In this document: in pieces, positions 1-5,393 of the stretch | Layout of the letters: every line of letters begins with the position of its first letter | Numbering within the stretch: the first letter of the stretch is position 1 | Assembly (NCBI GenBank): GCA_005776545.1 | Contig: SXOY01000207.1 | Coordinates: 1 to 6,163 of the forward strand | Origin: Planctomycetia bacterium | GTDB taxonomy: Bacteria; Planctomycetota; Phycisphaerae; Phycisphaerales; UBA1924 | Length of the DNA stretch: 6,163 nucleotides | Reading direction: 5' to 3' | Program-made: the position numbers and the translations under genes | Notes under the pieces: generated by a model | What the model was told of the DNA's origin: nothing | The model's input: the letters and a program-made list of their open reading frames with translations, nothing else | The model's database searches: none

Positions 1-840
1 CGCTTTCGTAAACGTCATCGCATAAAACTGACCGGTGTACCAGACGACTCCCTGTCCGGCCGTCGCGCCAAAAAGTGCAATGAGAACCAGCCGCAGATTC
101 GTCCAGTTTCCAAATGACTCGCGGATCGGTGTCGTCGATCCCTTGCCCGATGCCTTCATCTTCTGGAATAGCGGCGATTCGCTCATCTTGCGCCGAATGT
201 AATACGAGAACCCGACCAGGAATAACGACACCCAGAACGGAATTCGCCAGCCCCACGCATCGAATTCCTCAGGTTTCAAAATCGTCCTGCAGCCGATGAT
301 CACCATCAGTGAAACAAACAAACCGAGCGTCGCAGTAGTCTGAATCCACGCCGTGTAATACCCGCGCTTTCCATCAGGGCAATGCTCCGCAACATATGTC
401 GCGGCCCCGCCATATTCGCCACCCAAGGCCAGACCTTGCAGCAATCGAAGGAGAATGAGAATTGCCGGCGCTGCCCAGCCAATGACTTTGTACCCCGGCA
501 ACACGCCAATCAGAAACGTCGCGCCGCCCATCAAGAGCAGCGTGATCATGAATGTGTATTTGCGACCGACCAGGTCACCCAGGCGGCCAAAGAAGAGCGC
601 GCCAAACGGACGAACCGCAAAACCTATTGCAAATGTCGCTAAGGTGGAGAGCAGTTGGGTCGCGCCGGGTCCTTCAGGAAAGAAATGCGATGCGAGCGTG
701 GTAGCAAGCGCCCCAAAGATGTAGAAGTCATACCACTCGATCAATGTCCCTGCTGAAGAGGCCGAGATGATCTTGAACAAGTTGGTCTGAGATTCGAGGG
801 GTATCTCGGATATTGAAGCGGTGTTGTGTGTATTGGTCAT
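1..840 (-). CDS. MFS transporter, metabolite:H+ symporter (MHS) type, 3' end missing
   Basis: This is an inner-membrane secondary transporter that probably carries a small organic solute with protons. The reading frame is open over 280 codons from an ATG at 840 to the left edge, so the C-terminal part (family members usually have about 430-550 residues) lies outside. Visible motifs are EWYDFYIFG at residues 35-43 in the first membrane segment, RPFGALFFGRLGDLVGRK at 77-94 (MFS loop motif between segments 2 and 3), and RLLQGLALGGEYGGA at 132-146. Together these typify the MHS group that includes ProP, ShiA and KgtP. About seven hydrophobic segments are seen. An in-frame stop lies about eight codons upstream with no other start codon between, so the ATG is well fixed, although no strong Shine-Dalgarno sequence precedes it. 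The substrate cannot be told from this part: betaine/proline, dicarboxylates or shikimate are all possible. The gene is divergent from the lipoprotein gene. Confidence 0.93.
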   Translation of the reverse strand, partial: MTNTHNTASISEIPLESQTNLFKIISASSAGTLIEWYDFYIFGALATTLASHFFPEGPGATQLLSTLATFAIGFAVRPFGALFFGRLGDLVGRKYTFMITLLLMGGATFLIGVLPGYKVIGWAAPAILILLRLLQGLALGGEYGGAATYVAEHCPDGKRGYYTAWIQTTATLGLFVSLMVIIGCRTILKPEEFDAWGWRIPFWVSLFLVGFSYYIRRKMSESPLFQKMKASGKGSTTPIRESFGNWTNLRLVLIALFGATAGQGVVWYTGQFYAMTFTKA

Positions 841-909
841 GCAGGGGTACTCTGATGCAGTTCAACTGAAATCGAAAGTGCGCGATCGGTGTCTCTACAA
901 GGTCTGTTT

Positions 910-927
910 TGTACTCTTCTGAGTACA
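910..927. promoter_or_regulatory. Perfect inverted repeat upstream of the transporter gene, candidate operator
   Basis: TGTACTC and GAGTACA form perfect 7-base arms around a 4-base centre (ttct). The site lies 70 bases upstream of the transporter start codon, where a dimeric regulator would be expected to bind. The symmetry is seen directly; the regulatory role is inferred. A short RNA hairpin in the transporter leader is the alternative. Confidence 0.4.
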
Positions 928-996
928 CAGCCTACTGCCTCGCTCCGAATCATGCAAATCCACCGCGATTGACCCCGGAAATACCAATCCGACGGA

Positions 997-1034
997 AACC
1001 CCTGAATCCGGAATCCCAACTAATGGCAGGGGTT
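997..1034. repeat. Inverted repeat with 8-base arms in the divergent region
   Basis: AACCCCTG at 997-1004 is the exact reverse complement of CAGGGGTT at 1027-1034, with 22 bases between. It could form a GC-rich stem in RNA of either strand. No T-run follows on either side, so it does not look like an intrinsic terminator. It may be a regulator site, part of a leader RNA, or chance. Confidence 0.3.
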
Positions 1035-1216
1035 GAAATAGAGGCGGACGTATGGTCTCCATGTACCGGTTTCGCTGGCGTCAATTGCCGCAGTTTCTGC
1101 TGAATTTCGCGGGAAACATCCTCTTTTTCTGCCCATGATCCCAGTTTTTGTCCCGGGCCTGAAACTGCTGCGCATCTCTTCCAATAGATATTTTCTCTCC
1201 TCTTGAATTGTCCATC

Positions 1217-1224
1217 GGAAAGGG
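1217..1224 (+). promoter_or_regulatory. Ribosome binding site deciding the lipoprotein start
   Basis: The purine run GGAAAGGG ends five bases before the ATG at 1230. This favours that ATG over the in-frame TTG at 1203, which has only pyrimidine-rich sequence in front of it and would put extra residues before the signal peptide. Confidence 0.6.
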
Positions 1225-1229
1225 CCCGC

Positions 1230-2048
1230 ATGATCCACAAAACTCGTAATATCGCACTGATTCTTGGAATCTCAACGCTACTCGCTACCGGTGTCGTCGG
1301 CTGTGGCTGGACGGGCCTGCAGGCCGCCAACTACAAGGCAGTGACCAAAAGTTCGACTCCCGTGCAGGGCGATCGGACTCTCGATGTGCAGTCTGAGAAT
1401 GGCGCAATTGATGTTCAAGTCTGGGATTCAAGCGAAGTAGAAGTCGAAGCGACCATCCGTGCCACCAGCCAGGAACGCCTCGACAAGACCAATGTCATTA
1501 CTAAGGTCGAAGGCAGCAGCATCATCGTCTCAGTGCAATGGCCCGATGGCAAACGCCTGGGCAGCGAAGGTGCCAGCCTCTCCATTCGCGTCCCCAAATG
1601 CAAGGGTTCTGTGCTGAAAACCAGCAATGGTGCAATCAAAGCCGCGGGTCGCCTGGGAACAAGTAAATTCCATTCCAGCAACGGCGCAATCACCGTGGCT
1701 GATAGCGATGGCGAACTCGATGTCAGCAGTTCCAATGGCGCAATCAATGTCATGGGAGCACACGATCAAGTGAACGCCAAGACCTCAAACGGAAAAATTA
1801 GCATCGCTCTCGCTGACGATGCCAAAGGCCCGGTCAATCTCGCATCCTCAAACGGCGCGGTGACGCTCGATGTCGGTGCCGCGTTTACTGGCATTGTTGA
1901 TGCCTCAACCAGCAACGCCTCATGCGTGCTGAAAGCAGGAGATGGCACCACCACCAAAGGAAAAACGCTGACCCATTCCTTTGGCAGCGGCGAGACTTCA
2001 AAGATCAAAACCAGCAATGGTTCGGTGACGATCAGCGCGAAGAAGTAA
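1230..2048 (+). CDS. Secreted lipoprotein with DUF4097-type (adhesin-like) beta-repeat domain
   Basis: The 272-residue product starts with a lipoprotein signal: basic HKTR at residues 3-6, a hydrophobic stretch, and the lipobox VVGC with Cys25 as the predicted lipidated residue. It is therefore probably membrane-anchored and faces away from the cytoplasm. Residues about 45-272 resemble the DUF4097 family, predicted beta-helix proteins sometimes called putative adhesins, whose biochemical role is unknown. The signature is a repeated S-N-G followed by a small residue and I or V. It is seen at residues 132, 150, 168, 186, 207 and 262, with variants at 56 (ENG) and 228 (SNA). The first four copies are spaced exactly 18 residues apart. 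The gene stands alone, with a divergent transporter upstream and a strong terminator 23 bases after its stop, so it is probably transcribed by itself. No catalytic motif is visible. The family call is confident; a function cannot be given. Confidence 0.88.
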   Translation: MIHKTRNIALILGISTLLATGVVGCGWTGLQAANYKAVTKSSTPVQGDRTLDVQSENGAIDVQVWDSSEVEVEATIRATSQERLDKTNVITKVEGSSIIVSVQWPDGKRLGSEGASLSIRVPKCKGSVLKTSNGAIKAAGRLGTSKFHSSNGAITVADSDGELDVSSSNGAINVMGAHDQVNAKTSNGKISIALADDAKGPVNLASSNGAVTLDVGAAFTGIVDASTSNASCVLKAGDGTTTKGKTLTHSFGSGETSKIKTSNGSVTISAKK

Positions 2049-2071
2049 ATAGTAGAGTCCTATAACTGACA

Positions 2072-2100
2072 AAAACCCTCCAGCGATGGAGGGTTTTCTT
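2072..2100 (+). terminator. Intrinsic terminator after the lipoprotein gene
   Basis: An 11-base-pair perfect stem (AAAACCCTCCA at 2072-2082 with TGGAGGGTTTT at 2087-2097) closes on the stable GNRA-type loop GCGA. The stem ends in a T-run that continues as ttttctt. Because A-rich sequence precedes the stem and T-rich sequence follows it, it could act in both directions. It insulates the lipoprotein gene from the toxin-antitoxin module. Confidence 0.9.
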
Positions 2101-2126
2101 GTTATTGGTTTATCATTGTAGAGTCG

Positions 2127-2152
2127 ATTGTATATACAAAGGATATACTTTG
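2127..2152 (+). promoter_or_regulatory. Operator/promoter region of the toxin-antitoxin module
   Basis: Two overlapping symmetric words lie 31-56 bases before the antitoxin start. TTGTATATACAA at 2128-2139 is a perfect 12-base palindrome. CAAAGGATATACTTTG at 2137-2152 is a near-perfect 16-base palindrome with one mismatched pair. TATACT at 2144-2149 is a plausible -10 box, although no well-spaced -35 was found. AbrB/MazE-type antitoxins bind such AT-rich palindromes over their own promoter, so autorepression is the likely use. The symmetry is seen; the binding is inferred. Confidence 0.6.
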
Positions 2153-2170
2153 TTTGTCAATGCAGTTTTG

Positions 2171-2176
2171 AAGGAG
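2171..2176 (+). promoter_or_regulatory. Strong ribosome binding site of the antitoxin gene
   Basis: AAGGAG sits six bases before the ATG at 2183. It decides this start over an upstream in-frame start at 2099, which lies inside the terminator's T-run and would add 28 residues encoded by the operator region. Confidence 0.85.
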
Positions 2177-2182
2177 CCTTCA

Positions 2183-2410
2183 ATGATCAAGACTCTCACG
2201 AAGCACGGAAACAGCTATGCCCTCGTCATCGATCGTCCCATCATGGAATTGCTCAACATCGGGCCCAATTCGCCGCTCGAAGTTTCGACCGATGGAAAGT
2301 CACTGATCGTGACACTCGCAGGCCCAGACAATCGAGCAGAACGCCTCAAGAACGCAATTGATAAAACTAATGCAAAGTATGCAAAGGCCCTGAAGAAACT
2401 CGCGGAGTAG
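2183..2410 (+). CDS. AbrB/MazE-type antitoxin
   Basis: The 75-residue product has the layout of a swapped-hairpin AbrB/SpoVT/MazE DNA-binding antitoxin. Residues 1-45 carry the family pattern: K-H-G-N-S near the N-terminus, then ALVIDRPIMELLNI, a short N-S-P-L turn and the closing strand G-K-S-L-I-V-T-L. The C-terminal 30 residues are charged and Lys/Ala-rich and probably helical, which is where such antitoxins usually wrap and neutralise the toxin. The gene has a strong ribosome binding site and palindromic operator words just upstream, and it is followed after four bases by a Doc-type toxin frame. Its expected jobs are to block the toxin and repress the shared promoter. The reading frame is intact even though the partner toxin's is broken. 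AbrB-type antitoxins paired with Doc toxins are known, as an alternative to the Phd antitoxin of the P1 system. Confidence 0.85.
   Translation: MIKTLTKHGNSYALVIDRPIMELLNIGPNSPLEVSTDGKSLIVTLAGPDNRAERLKNAIDKTNAKYAKALKKLAE
2404..2407 (+). promoter_or_regulatory. Ribosome binding site of the toxin inside the antitoxin end
   Basis: GGAG lies within the last codons of the antitoxin gene, seven bases before the toxin ATG at 2415. Only four bases separate the antitoxin stop from that ATG, so the two genes are probably translationally coupled. Confidence 0.65.
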
Positions 2411-2414
2411 TGCC

Positions 2415-2808
2415 ATGAGCCATGATTTTCTGACCCTCGACGATGTGCTGATCATCCATGACAAACAAATCGCCCTGTTCGGCGGCGAGCGCGGCGTTCG
2501 CGACATGGGTCTATTGGAATCCGCAATCGCAACGCCACAGGCCACGTTTCAAGGGCAATTGCTGCATGATGGCGTGCTTTCGATCGCGAGCGCATACCTC
2601 TATCACGTTGTTCAAAATCACCCGTTCATGGATGGAAACAAACGTGCGGGGGGTGGTGGTTGCAATTGTCTTTCTTGAGATGAATGGAGTGGAGTTGGAC
2701 ATCAGCAATGAGGAATTGGTTGAGCTCGTGCTGAAGGTCGCAACGGGAAGGATGCTGAAGCCGGAGATCGAGGCAGTATTGAGTAGCCGCTCTAGGTTGT
2801 CCCGCTGA
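2415..2808 (+). pseudogene. doc: Doc (death-on-curing)/Fic-family toxin, frameshifted after the active-site motif
   Basis: Doc toxins phosphorylate elongation factor Tu and stop translation; they are Fic-fold proteins of about 125 residues. The frame from ATG 2415 reads clearly as Doc: FLTLDDVLIIHDKQI at residues 5-19, G-V-R-D-M-G-L-L-E-S-A-I at 27-38, then the active-site motif HPFMDGNKRAG at 69-79 with His69 as the catalytic-site histidine and N75-K76-R77 for phosphate binding. It then enters a run of six Gs (2648-2653), leaves the family pattern and stops after 87 residues. Removing one G restores VVVAIVFLEMNGVEL and about 50 further residues to the stop at 2806-2808, giving 130 residues, the normal length. 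As written the product lacks the C-terminal helices and is probably inactive. The alternatives are a sequencing error in the homopolymer, or slippage that yields some full-length protein. Confidence 0.85.
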
Positions 2809-2890
2809 ACTCTGCCAGCAAACTGATTCCAAACGTTCTCAAAAGAGCATGGTCTCCGTGTGCGATTGCCGATGAAGCGGGTAGATCGCT

Positions 2891-2909
2891 GGATATACAT
2901 TGTATATAC
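2891..2909. promoter_or_regulatory. Second copy of the toxin-antitoxin operator words
   Basis: GGATATACATTGTATATAC contains the same two words as the antitoxin operator, GGATATAC (2141-2148) and ATTGTATATAC (2127-2137), but in the opposite order. At its core ATATACA and TGTATAT flank a single T in perfect symmetry (2893-2907). The site lies 82 bases after the toxin stop and about 150 bases before the Kelch-like gene. It may be a second binding site for the antitoxin, or a leftover edge of the inserted module. Confidence 0.5.
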
Positions 2910-3046
2910 GGTGTGAAATCGGAATTCGGAACGCTCCCGGCGTGACACTGGTCCTTCTGCCGCAACAAAAACACTAACGCGATCCGTCCTGTTTCTGCTA
3001 TCCTCCCGAGTCAAGCACTCTCGGAAAGCGATGCCTCGTGAGCAAA

Positions 3047-3052
3047 AAGGAA
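3047..3052 (+). promoter_or_regulatory. Ribosome binding site deciding the Kelch-like gene start
   Basis: AAGGAA ends six bases before the GTG at 3059. The in-frame GTG at 3038 has no comparable sequence and would place seven extra residues before a signal peptide that already starts well with M-K-N-R. Confidence 0.6.
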
Positions 3053-3058
3053 ATCGCC

Positions 3059-5323
3059 GTGAAAAACCGCTGGTTCGGACTAATCACCTCGTTTGCATTT
3101 TTCTTAGTCTGCCTTGCAAAGTCCGCAGGTGCACAAACAGTGCAATGGAAGCAGACGCTTCCCCCAGCTCGGTTGAGCATCCCCATGGTCTTCGACACCC
3201 TTCGCGGCGTGGCTGTCTTTTTTGGCGGCAGCGATTCCAACGGTCAATTTCTGAATGAGACTTGGGAATGGAGTGGTCAGCGATGGAATCAGCGTGGGTT
3301 GGGAGGACCGTCGCCGGCTGCACGGGCAGGCACAAAAATGGCTTACGACTCTGCCAGAGGCGTGATGGTGCTTTTTGGAGGCTATGTCTCCAGTTCGCTA
3401 TTCGGTGACACTTGGGAGTGGGATGGGAATTCCTGGATACAGCGAGCTGTTACAGGGCCATCGCCTCGATATCGGCATGCGATTGCGTATGACAGTGTTC
3501 GAGGCGTGACAGTTCTCTTCGCAGGATATAAGCAGGGTGCGCCAGAAGTTCTTAGTGATATATGGGAGTGGAATGGCACTTCATGGAATCTAAGAAATGT
3601 AATTACTCCCCCTTCGTTTGCACGACACGGCCATTCAATGGTCTTTGACTCAGGTCGTCGGAGGATTGTAGTATTTGGTGGATACGGGGCTGGGTTCACG
3701 CCATTGGGGAACACTCTCGAATGGGATGGGAACGTCTGGCACCTGATTACTGCAACCGGTCCAATTGGCAGAAACAACCAGGCAATGGTGTATGACAGTG
3801 ATCGTGGCGTGACAGTGCTTTCTGGTGGCGTCAACGAACAAGTACTTACTGACACGTGGGAGTGGAATGGTACCCGTTGGACGCTTCGACCGGGAAACCT
3901 AGGGCGGGCATCACACGGTATGGCATATGACACGGTGCGCCATGTTAGCATGGTCTACGGTGGCTTTGAGCAAGACTATTCAACAGTGAGCAATAAGCAC
4001 TGGGAATGGAATGGAACCGCTTGGTCAATGCCAGCTGGTGCGGTGCCAATTCGCTTCGGTCACGCGGTTGCATTTGATACTGGTCGAAATGTCACAACCC
4101 TCTTCGGTGGGCAATCCTATCGCACTGGCTATCTGTCAGACACGTGGGTGTGGAACGGCTTTGCGTGGATTCAACGAGTTGGAACAGGACCTGCTGCCCG
4201 CGCCAATCACGCAATGTCTTTTGATTCGACTTTGAATCAAACGACTCTGTTTGGGGGCGTAAGCCAGGCTGGCACGCTTGGGGATACTTGGGTTTGGGAT
4301 GGACTGCAATGGACACTGCGCATGGTCAACGGCCCTTCCCCAAGAAGATATCACAAGATGGCGTACGACGCTGCGCGTCAGCGAACAGTGCTGTTTGGTG
4401 GAATGGGGCAATTGTCCTCAGAACTCTTCGGCGATACCTGGGAATGGGATGGGACCGAGTGGATTCAGCGCGATGTCGCTGGACCATCGCCTCGCGCTTC
4501 ACACTCCATGTGCTACGACTCGGTGCGTCAAGTGATCGTGCTGTATGGCGGTGGAAACACCGGCGAAACGTGGGAATGGAATGGCTCAACTTGGACCATG
4601 CGCAACGAGGGGTTAGCTCTTTCTAACTCACAAATGTGCTTTGATCCCTCCAATGGACTTGCTATGCAGACAGGCTTTCCAAATACTCGAGTGTGGAATG
4701 GGGTGCAGTGGACGCAAATGTACATTGGTTCACCGCCCAGTTCATATCCCGGAGCACTTGCCTTTGATTTGGCTCGGAATGCTGCGGTTTTTGTCCCTGG
4801 TCAATTCGCGGACGGCCAGGAATACGCCGAAACATGGGAACTGTTTGTGCCCTGTACCGTTCCAACATTTCAAGTACACCCAATTGGACAAGTAGGCTGT
4901 ATCGTCTCGGGTGCCAGTTTCTCGGTGTCGGTGGTTGCTCCCGAACCTGTCACGTATCAATGGCAAGTAAAACAATATTATGGACCAGCGATCTGGAATA
5001 ATCTCCCAGATGGCCTCAGTGAACTTGGATTGGTTGCCGGTGGAAATGCCTCACATCTGACTATTCACGATTTGGTATTTAGAATCCCCCGTTCTCTCCG
5101 ATGTCTCGTGACAACTTCCTGTGGCACGGTGATCAGCGAATCCGCAGTACTTACGTTGTGCCGCGGCGATTTCAATTGTGATGGGCAGGTTGAGTTTCTT
5201 GACTACCTGGACTTTGTGCAGGCTTTCTCAGAAGGTCGCACAGAAGCGGATGTCAACAGAGATCAAGCAATTGACCTTTTCGACTACCTTGACTATGTCC
5301 AGTTTCTCAGCGAAACCTGCTGA
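3059..5323 (+). CDS. Large exported Kelch-repeat protein with Ig-like and dockerin-like C-terminus
   Basis: The 754-residue product is probably secreted. Residues 1-25 form a signal peptide (K-N-R, a hydrophobic core, and an A-G-A cleavage site before Gln26). Residues 43-about 597 hold about twelve Kelch-like repeats of roughly 42-53 residues. A typical repeat reads M-A-[YF]-D-S, R-G-V-x-V-L-F-G-G, L-x-D-T-W-E-W-[DN]-G, W-x-x-R and G-P-S-P-R, which is the pattern of beta-propeller blades. Repeats 10-12 are worn, and the last lacks the second Trp. Residues about 598-700 look like an Ig-like beta domain (Y-Q-W-Q-V near the middle, several Cys). Residues 702-754 form two EF-hand-like calcium loops, D-F-N-C-D-G and D-V-N-R-D-Q, each followed by a [FL]-D-Y-L-D-[FY]-V-Q helix, as in dockerin-type ends of planctomycete exported proteins. 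Binding or display at the cell surface is likely; no enzyme motif was found. Codon choice is looser and more AT-rich by eye than in the next gene. The start is GTG 3059, with GTG 3038 as the alternative. Confidence 0.88.
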   Translation: MKNRWFGLITSFAFFLVCLAKSAGAQTVQWKQTLPPARLSIPMVFDTLRGVAVFFGGSDSNGQFLNETWEWSGQRWNQRGLGGPSPAARAGTKMAYDSARGVMVLFGGYVSSSLFGDTWEWDGNSWIQRAVTGPSPRYRHAIAYDSVRGVTVLFAGYKQGAPEVLSDIWEWNGTSWNLRNVITPPSFARHGHSMVFDSGRRRIVVFGGYGAGFTPLGNTLEWDGNVWHLITATGPIGRNNQAMVYDSDRGVTVLSGGVNEQVLTDTWEWNGTRWTLRPGNLGRASHGMAYDTVRHVSMVYGGFEQDYSTVSNKHWEWNGTAWSMPAGAVPIRFGHAVAFDTGRNVTTLFGGQSYRTGYLSDTWVWNGFAWIQRVGTGPAARANHAMSFDSTLNQTTLFGGVSQAGTLGDTWVWDGLQWTLRMVNGPSPRRYHKMAYDAARQRTVLFGGMGQLSSELFGDTWEWDGTEWIQRDVAGPSPRASHSMCYDSVRQVIVLYGGGNTGETWEWNGSTWTMRNEGLALSNSQMCFDPSNGLAMQTGFPNTRVWNGVQWTQMYIGSPPSSYPGALAFDLARNAAVFVPGQFADGQEYAETWELFVPCTVPTFQVHPIGQVGCIVSGASFSVSVVAPEPVTYQWQVKQYYGPAIWNNLPDGLSELGLVAGGNASHLTIHDLVFRIPRSLRCLVTTSCGTVISESAVLTLCRGDFNCDGQVEFLDYLDFVQAFSEGRTEADVNRDQAIDLFDYLDYVQFLSETC
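3185..4849 (+). repeat. Tandem array of about twelve Kelch-like coding repeats
   Basis: The coding DNA repeats with a period of roughly 125-160 bases. Recognisable recurring words are tacgac/tatgac for Y-D, tttgg(t/a/c)gg for F-G-G and acttgggaatggga or close variants for T-W-E-W. The copies have drifted at the DNA level, so this is an old array and not a recent amplification. It explains the long antisense open frames opposite this gene. Confidence 0.8.
5162..5320 (+). repeat. Duplicated calcium-loop/helix unit in the dockerin-like tail
   Basis: Two units face each other in tandem. The first reads D-F-N-C-D-G then FLDYLDFVQ (residues 704-721); the second reads D-V-N-R-D-Q then LFDYLDYVQ (residues 731-748). 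Both loops keep Asp/Asn at positions 1, 3, 5 and 12 expected for calcium binding. In the second unit the usual Gly after the third acidic position is replaced by Gln. The DNA words gactacctggactttgtgca and gactaccttgactatgtcca still show the duplication. Confidence 0.75.
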
Positions 5324-5384
5324 CCCACAACCCGCCCGGAAGAGCTTTGGCTGCGGTAATATACCCCCACGCGCACCCTCCCCC

Positions 5385-5388
5385 GGAG
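5385..5388 (+). promoter_or_regulatory. Ribosome binding site of the Tricorn-like gene
   Basis: GGAG lies five bases before the ATG at 5394 and supports that start. The 70 bases between the Kelch gene and this start hold no hairpin terminator. TAATAT at 5357-5362 could be a -10 box, but no matching -35 was found. Confidence 0.6.
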
Positions 5389-5393
5389 TCCTC

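Larger units (their letters stand above)
841..1229. other. Divergent intergenic region without a convincing gene
   Basis: This 389-base stretch separates the leftward transporter from the rightward lipoprotein and should hold both promoters. Short open frames occur on both strands, but none has a recognisable protein, a good ribosome binding site or a consistent codon pattern. Two inverted repeats are present (910-927 and 997-1034, listed separately). The 80 bases before the lipoprotein gene are rich in pyrimidines. No clear sigma-70 promoter pair could be picked out. Confidence 0.6.
2809..3058. other. Intergenic region between the toxin and the Kelch-like gene
   Basis: These 250 bases hold no convincing gene. 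They contain a copy of the toxin-antitoxin operator words (2891-2909) and a weak 5-base-pair inverted repeat (CCGAG 3006-3010, CTCGG 3020-3024) in the presumed leader of the next gene. No intrinsic terminator follows the toxin frame, so the module may read on into this region. Confidence 0.5.

Noticed and set aside
1203..1229. TTG 1203 as start of the lipoprotein
   Set aside because: It has no ribosome binding site and would place nine extra residues before a complete lipoprotein signal. ATG 1230 has a purine run at the right distance.
950..1330. 126-codon minus-strand open frame in the divergent region
   Set aside because: It overlaps the signal-peptide end of the lipoprotein gene antisense, has no good ribosome binding site and has a composition unlike a real protein.
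2099..2182. Upstream start for the antitoxin at 2099
   Set aside because: It lies in the terminator T-run, and the 28 added residues are encoded by the operator palindromes. The AbrB domain begins at the ATG at 2183, which has a strong ribosome binding site.
2511..3014. 167-codon minus-strand open frame across the toxin and the following gap
   Set aside because: It is antisense to the well-recognised Doc sequence, rich in Arg, Ser and Cys, and has no family pattern.
3074..3115. Possible lipobox (F-L-V-C) in the Kelch protein signal
   Set aside because: The residue before Cys18 is Val, whereas lipoprotein signals need Gly, Ala or Ser. The A-G-A site at residues 23-25 fits a normal signal peptidase cut.
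3382..3951. 189-codon open frame on the minus strand opposite the Kelch-like gene
   Set aside because: It is a mirror of the repeated Kelch coding units. Its sequence repeats with the same period, it has no recognisable fold, and the plus frame carries all the conserved residues.
3185..4849. Repeats considered as a CRISPR array or satellite
   Set aside because: The repeats are long, diverged, in frame and encode Kelch blades. There are no short identical repeats with unique spacers anywhere in the window.
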